Assembly (NCBI GenBank): GCA_907163345.1
Contig: CAJQUN010000506.1
Coordinates: 62,001 to 126,000 of the forward strand
Direction: 5' to 3'
DNA from: Haberlea rhodopensis
Taxonomy: Eukaryota > Streptophyta > Magnoliopsida > Lamiales > Gesneriaceae
DNA: 64,000 nucleotides
Shown here: positions 12,040-22,979 of the stretch, one piece after another
Layout: each line of letters starts with the position of its first letter
Position numbering within the stretch: position 1 is the stretch's first letter
Made by a program: the position numbers and the translations under genes
Notes under the pieces: generated by a model
Databases searched by the model: none
Told to the model about the DNA's origin: nothing
Seen by the model: the letters and a program-made list of their open reading frames with translations, nothing else

Positions 12040-13735
12040 AAAACTGGTGCATCTAATTTTCAATGGTGCATGTAAATTATTACTGGTGCTTGTAAATTTC
12101 GACTGGTCCGTGTAAATCATAACTGGTGCATGTAAATTATAACTGGTGCATGTAGTTATAACTTGTGCATTAAAATATAACTGGTACATGTAAAACATAA
12201 CTGGTGCATTTAAATTATAAATGGTGCATGTAAATTATAACTGGTGCATGTAAATGAAAACTGGTGCATGTAAATCATAACTGGTGCATTTAAATCATAA
12301 CTGGTGCATGTAAATCATAACTGGTGCATGTAAATTATAACTGGTGCATGTAAATCATAACTGGTGCATGTAAATGATAGCTGGTGCATGTAAATCATAA
12401 CTGGTGCATGTAAATTGTAACTGGTGCATGTAAATTGTAACTGGTGCATGTAATTATTATTGGTGCATGTAAATCATAACTGATGCATCAAATTTTAACT
12501 GGTGCATGTAAATCATAACTTTTGCATGTAGTTATAACTGGTGCATGTACATAATAACTGGTGCATGTAAATTATAACTGGTGCATGTAAATGATAACTA
12601 GTGCATGTACATAATAACTGGTTCACGTAAATTATAACTGGTGCATGTAAATGATAACTGGTGCATTATAATATAACTGGTGCATGTAAATCATAACTGG
12701 TGCATGTTAGTTATAACTGGTGCATGTAAATAATAACGGGTGCATATAAATGATAACTGGTGCATCTAATTTTAATTATTGCAGGTAATTACAACTGGTG
12801 CATGTAAATCATAACTGCTGGATGTAAAAGATAACTGGTGCATGAAAATGATAACTGCTGCATGTAAAATATAACTGGTGCATGTAAATAATAACTGGTG
12901 CATATAAATGATAACTGGTGCATCTAATTTTAATTGTTTCATGTAATTACAACTGGTGCATGTAAATCATAAATGGTGCATGTAAATTATAACTGGTGCA
13001 TGTAAATTATAACTCGTGCATGAAAATGATAACTGGTGCATGTAAAATATAACTGGTGCATGTAAATCATAACTTGTGCATGTTAGTTATAACTGGTGCA
13101 TGAAAATATGATGTTGCCTAAAAATCATAACAGGTGCATGTAAATTCTAATTGGTGCATGTAGTTATAACTTGTGCATTAAAATATAACTGGTACATGTA
13201 AAGCATAACTGGTGCATTTAAATTATAAATGGTGCATGTAAATTATAACTGGTGCATGTAAATGAAAACTGGTGCATGTAAATCATAACTGGTGCATGTA
13301 AATAATAACTTTTGCATGTATTTATAACTGTGCATGTAAATAATAACTGGTGCATGTAAATTATAACTGGTGCATTTAAATCATAACTGGTGCATGTAAA
13401 TCATAACTGGTGCATTTAAATCATAACTGGTGCATGTAAATCATAACTGGTGCATGTAAATGATAGCTGGTGCATGTAAATCATAGCTGATGCATGTAAA
13501 TCATAGCTGGTGCATGTAAATCATAGCTGATGCATGTAAATGATAGCTGGTGCATGTAAATGATAGCTGGTGCATGTAAATCATAATTGGTGAATGTAAA
13601 TTATAACTATTTCCTTAAATTATAACTTTGCATGTAAATCATATTGTATTTATAATACGCCTGGTGCGTGTGTATTATAACTGGTACATGAAAATTAATC
13701 GCTGCACTAAAAAAATTACATTTATAACTGATACA
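12040..13735 (+). repeat. Minisatellite array B, between the two MULE genes
   Basis: The same ~20-bp unit and + orientation as array A. It begins about 30 bp after the Ulp1 stop codon (12011) and runs to the transposase stop codon (13739). Many units are AATTATAACT or AATAATAACT variants. A block with the unusual members GTAGTTATAACTTGTGCATT and GGTACATGTAAA at about 12151-12300 recurs at about 13159-13310, an offset near 1008 bp. Near 13440-13580 a local run uses the GATAGCT variant. Confidence 0.95.
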
Positions 13736-13738
13736 CAA

Positions 13739-16700
13739 TCATTTGTTAAAAATTACATTTGCGTAAATTTTTTCTTTTTTTGGAAAATCAGCAATAGGCT
13801 CTTTACAAGTTTTTTTATTGTGCCCATGTTTGTTACAACGACTACAACGGAACTGTCTAATGTTTTCCCCTTTAGATCGAATTCTTCTCTTCTTTGGACG
13901 ACCTGGTTGCCTTTTTGTTTGCGGTGGTAAAACATTTGTTTCCATACCCATCAAAGGAACATTACCTTTGGTATGTCTTGGAACGGGTAAAATGACTCCT
14001 TCATAGCATAGCCTGTACGTACTAACATGGAAATATTTGTCAACTACTTCATCTATTTGCACTTTATTCCTCATGAATACAGCAATAGCATGAGGACATG
14101 GGAATCCATCCAACTGCCACTTGTAGCATGAACATGTTTGATTGTCAAGGCGAACAGTAACTGCAGGGCGGGAAAACACTTCAAAGTAGCAATGCGAAGA
14201 CATCTTCACATTCCAAGCACGACCTTCATTTACATAAGATGTCCATTTCTTTCCCATCCGAGCACACAACACCCCACTCCATTTGCATGCCAGTAATCTT
14301 CTATCAGAAAACAAACACATCAACTTAACTCTAATACAGTCAACCATATGGGTAATAGGAAGACCCCTTGCATCTAAGATCCATGAATTGAAGGACTCCG
14401 CTGCATTTGAGTACATCTCTCCATATCTCATCCCAGTAGAATATGCATTTGTCCACTTATCCAATGAAAGTCCCTGCAAAAAATATTCCATATTTTGTCC
14501 GCCTTCTCGTTTTAAAATAGTGACTTTCTCATTAAAAATTGCCACCGTCGGGGAATATGCACATTCGTCCAGCAGGAAACATAACCTCTCACGAAAATTG
14601 TTTGAAAAGTGTTTGCCAGAATCTGTCACGCAAGTTGCACTTTAAATGGTATAAACAAAAAAAGTGTTTCAGAGAAGCTCCAAAAACAACTGGCAGCGCC
14701 TCCATCAAACCGACATTACGATCAGATATATATACAACATCTTCCCCGTTATCTAAAATATTAGTCAAACAAGATAAAAACCACCGCCAATTATCATAGT
14801 TCTCAGAGTCAACTATAGCAAAAGCCAACGGGAACAAACCTACGAGATAAAACCATAAGTTATAACTGGTACATGACATTGGTATCTGATGCATGTAATT
14901 ATAAATGATGCATCATAATCATAGCTGGTGCATGTAAATTATAACGGGTGCATGTAAATTATAACTGATGCATTTTAACTGATGCATGTAAATAATAACT
15001 GGTGCATCTAATTTATTTACAGATAGTTGGTGCATGTAACTGTTAACTGGTGCATGTAAATTATAACTGGTGCATGTAATCATACATGGTGCGTTTAATT
15101 TATAACTGATGCATGTAAATTATATAACTGGTGCTTGTAAATTATATGACTGGTGCATGTAAATTATAACTGGTGCATGTAATTATAACTGGTGCATGTA
15201 ATTATCACTGGTGCATGTAAATCATAACTGGTGCATGGAAATGATAACTGGTGCATGTAATTATGTAACTGTAATTGGTGCATCTAAATTATAACTGGTG
15301 AATGTAAATTATATACCTGTGCATGTAAATCATAACTAGTGCAAAGTCATAACTGGTGCATGTAAATCATAATTGTTGCATGTAAATCATAACTGGTGCA
15401 TGTATATCATTACTGGTGCATGTAAATCATAACTGGTGCATGTAAATCATAAATGGTACATGTAAATCATAACTGGTGCATGTAATTTTGTAACGGTAAT
15501 TGGTGCATCTAAATTATAACTGGTGCATGTAAATTATATACCTGTGCATGTAAATCATAACTGTGGATGTAAATGATGACTGGTGCATGTAAATGATAAC
15601 TGGTGCATGTAAGTGATAACTGGTGCAAAATCATAACTGGTGCATGTAAATTATATGACTGGTGCATGTAAATTATAACTGGTGCATGTAATTATAACTG
15701 GTGCATGTAATTATCACTGGTGCATGTAAATCATAACTGGTGCATGGAAATGATAACTGGTGCATGTAATTATGTAACTGTAATTGGTGCATCTAAATTA
15801 TAACTGGTGCATGTAAATTATATACCTGTGCATGTAAATCATAACTGGTGCATGTAAATCATAACTGGTGCATGTAAATCATAAATGGTACATGTAAATC
15901 ATAACTGGTGCATGTAATTTTGTAACGGTAATTGGTGCATCTAAATTATAACTGGTGCATGTAAATTATATACCTGTGCATGTAAATCATAACTGTGCAT
16001 GTAAATGATAACTGGTGCATGTAAATGACAACTGGTGCATGTAAGTGATAACTGGTGCAAAATCATAACTGGTGCATGTAAATGATAACTGGTGCATGTA
16101 AATCATAACTGGTGCATGTAAATCATAACTGATGCATGTAAATGATAACTGGTGCATGTAAATCTTAACTGGTGCATGTAAATCATTACTGGTGCATGTA
16201 AATCATTACTGGTGCATGTAAATCATAACTGATGCATGTAAATGATAACTGGTTCATGTAAATGATAACTGATGCATGTAAATCATAACTGGTGCATGTA
16301 AATCATAACTGGTTCAAAATCATAACTGGTGCATGTAAATCATAACTGGTGCATGTAATCATAACTGGTGCATGTAAATCATAACTGGTGCATGTTATTA
16401 TAACTGGTGCATGTAAATCACAACTGGTGCATGTAAACCACAACTGGTGCAATTTAAAACAGTCAATTTACCTTGATTCCCATCCTTAGCCGTAGCAGAC
16501 AGAAGGGTGCCCTTGAATCTGGATTTCAGAAACGTTCCATCAAGGAATAACATTTGACGACAATATTTAAAACCGTCAATACTAGCACGGAACGAAACAA
16601 ACAAACGGGAAAATCGGTTGTTGTCGTCAACTTCAAGCTTTACAAAACTTCCAACATTTATCGTTCTCACCGAGTGAACATATGAATTCAGTTCTTGGAA

Positions 16701-17712
16701 CGACTCATCATAATTTCCAAAAGCAATAGATCTAGCTTTCTCAACACTTCTCCATGCTTTATTGTACGTTATATCCAAGCCGTAATCTCTCTTCATTAAC
16801 TCACATACATCGATTGCAGAGAAGGTTGGATTTGAAAACACTCGTTCCGCAATAATTTCAGATATCAGAACTGAACTCATCCTTTTTGATTTGTTCTTCA
16901 TCACTCTCAGCCCACATGTGTGCATGTTTTGCAATTTTCTTATGTAGAAAGACCTATCTATTCTTGATACACTAGCATTCACAAACCAACCACAGCCCTC
17001 ATCATGTTTTGTAGCACACTCGGTAATTACCCTATCTTTATTGTTTTTTACATAGTTGAAATCAAACACAACCTCAACCGAATATTTACTTAATTCACAT
17101 CGAAACTCTTCTACACCACCACTAAACTGTTGCCCAACCCTACTACTATTCGATGCCCAACTAGAACACAACAACAACTTCTCTTTGCCTTTAGAATTAC
17201 ACATTTGAATGTCAGAATCATATCCTGCAGATGAGTTACATCCCTGTGCACGTAATTCACTTACATCACTATTTTGCCTAGTATCTCCGAGCACATCTGT
17301 CTCGCATGCACCACCACATTGAATCGGCACAGTGCCACCACCATCGACAGTCTGCCAATTCATACTTCCCGAAGAAACTCCATGATATGCATTTTTCATC
17401 AAAAACATCAATTGTCACCAATTGAACATCTATAATCTTACACAGAATAAACATATTTCTCATATCATCATCATTACTCAAACAACATTTAGGATGTCCA
17501 GGTACAGAATATTTTAAAGTCATTGCATCAGAGTTGTAATCAAACCATTTACCAATTGCAATAGATTTTAACTCACTGTATGAAAATGTGGGATTCACAT
17601 TCAAAACTTGCGTTTCATCTCTACATTCAATAGAATCATAAATCCAAGATCCATCGTAACATATACGAAAGCAAAAAAAATTCACAAAAGTATAAAATAC
17701 CTTCTGTGACAT
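13739..17712 (-). pseudogene. MULE (MuDR/MURA-type) transposase gene, 2 exons, frameshifted
   Basis: The start at 17712 gives MSQK. A PB1-like N-terminus follows (about 17650-17400), then a Mut-type DNA-binding domain with conserved Cys/His (ATKHDEGCGWFV, MHTCGLR). The DDE nuclease core has D in LFLDGTFLK (about 16530), D in YISDRNVG (exon 2) and E in NAAESFNSW. After it come a SWIM zinc finger (CSCYKWQ...CPHAI) and a CCHC knuckle (CSRCNKHGHNKKTC). Exon 1 ends at 16472 and exon 2 starts at 14839; the junction is in frame (GNQG-LFPLAFAI). The 1632-bp intron is minisatellite array C. Lesions: an indel in an A-run near 17395 and a second near 14600-14630. The residues between MSQK and RICYDGSW may be a small degenerate intron without an AG. 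Confidence 0.9.
14862..16455 (+). repeat. Minisatellite array C, fills the transposase intron (antisense to it)
   Basis: Units GGTGCATGTAAATCATAACT and variants run in + orientation, as in arrays A and B, although the gene is on the minus strand. The array covers all but about 20 bp at each end of the intron 14840-16471. A block containing TTATATGACTGGTGCATG, GGTGCATGGAAATG and GTAATTATGTAACTGTAATT at about 15141-15300 recurs at about 15650-15810, an offset near 509 bp. GTAATTTTGTAACGGTAATT also recurs (about 15481 and 15912). Confidence 0.95.
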
Positions 17713-18069
17713 CTCTAAATCGATTACCAGGAACGAAAACCAGACAGAAATCGTAAATGCCTCGCTAAAACGATTCGATTGAAATTATAATCGATGTTTT
17801 TACTTGGAGAAACGATCGAACATGAACTCAATGCGCAGCCAATGCGCAGCCAAATAAAATTTCACACTGTTCCATTAGATTTTAGGGTTTACTCCTAAAA
17901 GGGTATTTTTGGTATGAAAATAAACCTTTTAAAATCATAAATTTGAAAAGTGGGAGGCATGAGAAGATATTTTTCCACCATGCATTTATTTGCACACTTT
18001 TTTAAAATGGAGATTTATATGAAAAACTTGTTTGGTAAGTGCACCTAAACCTAAATTTCCATGTTTTTT

Positions 18070-18650
18070 TCAAAACTTTAGCCGTGTATATTTGGCCACT
18101 AAACCCTAGCCCAATGAAATGACTTCATCTCCACACCAACCGTGAAGTTACAGCCGCCTCTATCCTTCACACTGAACTATCAACAACGAAGGCTTCTCTC
18201 CTTTGCGCCAGTTGCCATGAACACTTCATGGCGGGCAATCCCGTCCAGCCACGAACCAGACCCAGATGAAGGCGAAGCCACGAACGACACTCTGTTTCAC
18301 GTCACTGCTGCAACAAGTTTGCAAGAAGAGTGTTGCAGCGTTCATTCACGTCGCTTGTTCCCATAGTTTCTGCAGATCAAGAAACTCTACCGTGCGCACT
18401 GTCGCAGATCTTGGTCCAGACAGAGAATAGCTCGCCGGAAGCCATACGATGCGTTTTCTTTTCCAGCCGCGCAACAATTGCGCAGATCCAGAAATGTTTT
18501 CGGCTATAGGCAGCGGCATACCATAAATGTTTTACGATACGGATGATTTCGATTTCACAATTAAAACTCAATGTAATTGATTTTCTTCCGGACTCCATAA
18601 TTGATGAAAAATCGAACACGTTTATTGTCTCGAACCAAGTTACTCATATC
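18070..18650. other. Unassigned stretch right of the MULE
   Basis: GC-richer than its surroundings and without a convincing gene. A 74-residue ORF at 18142-18366 has no recognisable domain. Because the MULE appears to have inserted into sequence upstream of the minus-strand copia gag (1-4060), this may be the other half of that element's leader or LTR. That is inference only. Confidence 0.3.
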
Positions 18651-18654
18651 AAAT

Positions 18655-19768
18655 AGTATATTATCAAGCCATTACCATTTTCTATCATCATACAACTTTA
18701 GTAATAAGACACTACAGTTTATTGTTTAAGAATCCTATCACTACAAACAAGTGTAATTCTTTAATATGAGTTTTCGGGCTTGAATTGCCCATGACATTAA
18801 AAAAATTTCTATCCCAAATTATATCTCAATTTATTTATTAAAATAACTGTTCTCTATCTATTTAAAATAATTCACTCCACAAAAACATAATTCGCATTTG
18901 AACTAAACATATAGAAAATAAAGGTAAAAATCATATGAGAACCAGGGTTTTCCCGGATCGTTTCTCATCACTCTCTCTCTTGGGACGCCTCGGTTTCGAG
19001 GCTGGCGTGACCATTTAAAATACTTTTATTTCCCAAGTAAATATCATATGAGAACCCAGGTTTCTTGGATGATTTCTCACCACTATCTTTTTTGAGAAGC
19101 CTCGATTTTGAGGTTGATTGTGACCATTTAAAATATTTTAAAATCCTCCTACGTTTTTTAAAAAGAAGGTAAAATGTCATATTACTACAAAGTGTGCGAT
19201 TCTAGAACCGCACATACTTAAAATAACCCAATAAAGAATAGGGCAAAAAAAAAAAAAAAGAATAGGGCCAAAAGACTACCCTCCTTTATATAGCCAACCA
19301 TCTTGATAAGAATATGATGGCCACTTATTTCTTGTCCCTTCCAAGGAAAATTTTGAATATCCAAGGGGATATTTTCAACCTTAATCTTTATTTTAATGCA
19401 GATTATGAATTAAAATAGTATAACTCATGCATTAAATATAAAAATATCTCAAACACATCAACTCCAATCTTTACTAAGCAAATATTATAATAACACTTTT
19501 TACAGTTCCATTTACAACAAATTTTTTTAATTATCAAATATCAAATTATAGAATTATTAATGTATCATATGTTGTTATGTTTAACTCATTTAATTATTAA
19601 TATTATAAACTAATTGATATCATTTTACAGTTTTGTTATTGTAATTGTAATTGTAAAATATTAAAAGTGTTGTATAATCAAGGCTTTGTTCTAGGCACCA
19701 ACTGTTGTAGCACCAAAATAGCGTCCGACCGAAGATAATGATAAAAAAATTATAATTTAAAATAAATT

Positions 19769-19806
<38 letters not shown>

Positions 19807-22120
19807 TTAATGGAACATATCTTTGCCTCACCTTTGATCATAGTATCATACCCTAGCCCTTCACTATCAAACCATTTAATTTCCACCACTTACGTGGGAA
19901 AGATAATCTCCAATAATTGATATGGAATATTTTCTTTGGATCGCAATCAAAAAATGCAATACTCCAAACTTGAACCAATACACTAAATAATAAATTTCTT
20001 TCGAATATTTGGTTACATATTCGATCGATTAGATACATACAACACTTATGCACATGTATCGAACATAGCTCGATTAGTACAAATTATTATATACACATAG
20101 ATCAAATGAGACAAAAATGTGAGTTTGAGTCGATGACTATCTCGTGAATCTACGAGGAACTCTAGGAGTCAGCACGGCCACGTCCCGGCCGGATTTTATC
20201 AAGTCGATACGATCTTGTATGGTTTTATCAAACAACCTGTTGTCTGGATTCTCGGCATAGCAGACGTAGTAACAACTTACACAGGCATGAGGCAATGCCA
20301 TTGCTATCCTGGTCTGTTGCAATGCCAAAAATAACCAAATATTAATCATAAAATTGAGCATTTTCTACTTCAAGTTGTGTTTGAAATAGAATTTCACAAG
20401 CTCAAGTTCGATTATATGAGCTTAAAATAATAAAACTCGAGTTTCGTGTGTGGGGAGGTAGTGCTAATGAATTGCTTTACAAGCTCATCAAGTGTTTCTC
20501 AAGGATAAACAAGCATTTGAAAGCCTGAATTTGGGTTCGAGATGAGTAGTCAAAAAGCTCGAGCTCGAGTCGAGCTAGCTAGTTTCACCTACCTCATGAC
20601 CCGACTTGACTTATCTTGCTCTCTTACTTTAAATTCTATATTTCATGCATTTAAGGATGAGTGTGCTCCGAATCCTTCATAAACTTGCCTTAAAATATAG
20701 GAAAGAAACCAATCATTTAGAATAGAACAAACCATTAGGTAACCGATGAAAGCAGCCAGCACGGCGAGGGTGGCCATGTAGCCTCGGTAGGTGATGGACG
20801 TCCAGGCAACGACGACAATCGTACAAATCGAGCCACTGCAAATTCCGGTGAGAAAGCAAATGGCACTTGTTATATCAGAGTCAACAACCTCCTCCATTTC
20901 TCTCTTCTTAAAGAGCTCCCATGTGTCCTGTGATGCCTTGACAAAACCTTTTCCATATGCAGCAATCTAAATATATCATTAATCACATGTATTCCATTAA
21001 AACTAACAAGAAATGGACTACTCTTTTAGGTTATTAGACAATAAGTAGGGCAGAAATCCGGCCTATTTTCTATGCAGGATCGCTTACCAAGCTTATTAAC
21101 CATTCCAAAATTTCTCATACAGTTGATTAGGGACTATTACCTGAACATAGGCCCAGCCGTTGCCGCAGCTGAAGATAGATTCCATGACTCTGAGACAACA
21201 ATGTGCACAAGAAAACATGAATTCGTCTTCGCCTTCGAGCAAATTCAGCCCTCGAGCTACGATCCTAAGTGCCTCGATGGCGGGAACGAAGAGCGACCCA
21301 AGGCTAGCGCTCCCCAAATTTTTTGACAATGCTCGTTGGAAGCAGAACTGAGTACTTGACTGCATTCCTCTGAGGTAATACAGAGCTATCACTCTACTGA
21401 CTGTCATGCTAGCCACATTCCTCATTACCTCAGCTACATACGCAAGACTCAGTACCAATACGATTATAACAAAAGCCGGTGGGACATAGAAATTCAATGA
21501 CCCAATCACTGCAAGGATCCAAACTGACATCCACAAGAATCCAGCACCAAGCATCCAATAAGTAGGATGGTTTATATCATGGAATTTCGAGGCGGGCTCG
21601 AGGGCTTTGATGAAAAGCCTGGAACAGAAACTAGTTCTTTGTGTAACCCAACATGCGTAGAGTCCATCACCGACTGCGAAGGCAATGAACAAGACTCCAA
21701 CCCCATTGGTGGCAGGCATTTGGAAGCAGATTAGAAGGATTCCGGCGGATAAAGAAAGGAAAAAAGAACTCCAAATTATGAAATGAACCATGAATCTAGG
21801 CCATGATCTCACTGTTTTTTGCCATATAAATGCTAATGTTATGCTAAGAAAAGATGCAGTCTCAACTTGAGGCAAAAAATGCTTCACTACCCTCTTCTCT
21901 TCCCTCTGTGTTTTCCCTTCTCGTAACAAGCCTTGCACCCCCTTAAATATCAGAAACCCCATTAGCCCAAGAGCAAGAACTATGTGCACAAGGAACAAAA
22001 ACAGAGAAATCTTGTTTGTGTATGACCTTGAATTCAATGATGCCACCGATTGCTGGTAGAAAACAAACAAAACCCAGAAAAGACATCCAACCAAAATCAG
22101 AGAAAATTATAAAAAAATGA
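18655..22120. repeat. Segmental duplication, copy 1 (carries CTL gene)
   Basis: This segment is collinear and highly similar to 34855-38268 in the same orientation. Similarity starts at GTATATTATCAAGCC (copy 1) and GTATATTATCAATCC (copy 2). It covers the 3' flank, a TA run and CTL exons 5 to 3, and fades at about 22120, where copy 2 is cut by a gypsy LTR. Copy-specific indels include the length of the TA run and small deletions near 35525 and 36735. Confidence 0.93.
19771..19803. repeat. (TA)n microsatellite, longer than in the duplicate
   Basis: About 33 bp of uninterrupted AT dinucleotide, about 300 bp past the CTL stop codon. The collinear run in the duplicate (about 35941-35965) is roughly 10 bp shorter. 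Confidence 0.95.
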
Positions 22121-22634
22121 AACCTTTTAACTGAGAAAAATCGAATCTTTAGTGTTTACTTGTGGTGTAGGTGTGGAACGAGGCTGCTGCTGCAGAGGCG
22201 AAGGTGAGGGGCGAGGCTGGTGTTGATGTGTAGAAGATGAAGCAACCCTTGTTGCATTATCAATCACCAGTCTTAAAGGATTTGTATTGCTTAATCTTTG
22301 CATTCTCGACATGTGAAATCCACTCGGAGGATGGATTTCAACCCTTGATTCTTGATGAGTGTGAATATTCATTTCACCTTTTTCCAAATCCTTTACTTCT
22401 TCCCTTTTGTTCTCCTTATCTTTTTCTTCTTCTTCGCCTTCTGACATTGATTCTTCTTCTTTTTCTCTGTGCACCACCTCCTACAATATGCAACGGCAAG
22501 ACTAAATAAAATGAAGAGAAACAAAAACAGATAAATTCAAGAGATGCATAATATTTATTATTCATCCAAAGGGTTGTGAAAGATTAGGCGGTAACTGTGG
22601 TGGTAGGTTGACTTACGGTTTCTGTGGCACCCAT
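20137..22634 (-). CDS. Choline transporter-like (CTL/PNS1-type) membrane protein, 5 exons
   Basis: Exons read as 22634-22617 (MGATET), 22480-22160, 22097-21141, 20966-20733 and 20313-20137. Phases are all zero, giving about 568 residues. The first ~113 residues are hydrophilic: an acidic GEEEEKDKENK stretch, then a Ser/Pro/Gln-rich tail. The rest is a multi-pass membrane protein matching the plant plasma-membrane choline transporter family (Pfam Choline_transpo), with LLSITLAF-like helices, HPTYWMLG, ALYYLRGMQSSTQFCFQRAL, EALRIVARGLNLLEGEDEFMFSCAHCC and the C-terminal PHACVSCYYVCYAENP. The transported substrate in plants is not settled. Four of the eight intron ends were checked in sequence as GT or AG. 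The acceptor of intron 2 (22098-22100) reads CTG instead of CAG, while the duplicate has CAG there. An in-frame acceptor CTACCAG 45-50 bp downstream could replace it, at the cost of part of the first membrane helix. Confidence 0.87.
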
Positions 22635-22758
22635 TCGACGGTGAAATAGGCTGCGTGTGGATGAGGGGTCTGGTGCTATCCTACAGGTGAACGTTAGATT
22701 TTGTGTTTTTGAGTTTGGTGATGCAGCTCTGGCTCCTGTTCTATTATTTTCGTGCTTT

Positions 22759-22767
22759 TAAATATAT
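22759..22767 (-). promoter_or_regulatory. Possible TATA box of the CTL gene
   Basis: The minus strand reads GATATATTTAAAAG about 125 bp upstream of the CTL start codon at 22634. A G-box core CACGTG lies further upstream at 22942-22947. Both are common motifs, so assignment is by position only. Confidence 0.35.
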
Positions 22768-22979
22768 CCTACATCAGGGATCAGACAAGAGTACATTTCC
22801 TTAACCACGCGCCGCCGTGGCAGATGGACCCACCATCCAAAGTGTCAGACTTTGTTAGCAAATGGCATTTGCAGTGTCTGTTTTTAGATGTAATCTGATG
22901 TGGGGGTAGGTCCACGGCGGCTAATTTTTTAAATAATGTCCCACGTGAAAATTGGGTCAAATTTGGAGACTGCATATAA

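Larger units (their letters stand above)
6331..18060. mobile_element. Large MULE carrying transposase and Ulp1-like protease genes
   Basis: The left end at 6331 starts GGGAAAAAATCAGGCCGG. It continues with AGTC...AAAAAAA...ACTA..AGGTCCA, which aligns with the terminal repeat of the small MULE next door. The right end, read as complement from 18060, starts GGAAATTTAGGTTTAGGTGC and is a more diverged version. Flanks TTGTTTTTT (6322-6330) and ATGTTTTTT (18061-18069) agree at 8 of 9 positions. Inside are two convergent genes: a Ulp1-type cysteine protease gene on + and a MURA-type transposase gene on -. Ulp1-carrying MULEs are an established plant class (Kaonashi in Arabidopsis, CUMULE in melon). 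Both genes carry frameshifts, so this copy is not autonomous as it stands. The ends are the least certain part. Confidence 0.7.

Noticed and set aside
7861..16455. The regular ~20-bp arrays superficially resemble a CRISPR or satellite array
   Set aside because: There are no unique spacers between units, the units vary and are directly adjacent, and the host DNA is a plant transposon. It is a minisatellite.
18142..18366. 74-codon ORF right of the MULE
   Set aside because: No recognisable domain; composition fits chance in GC-richer DNA.
21072..21326. Plus-strand ORFs opposite CTL exon 3
   Set aside because: Shadows of the minus-strand exon, whose frame, splice sites and family match are clear.
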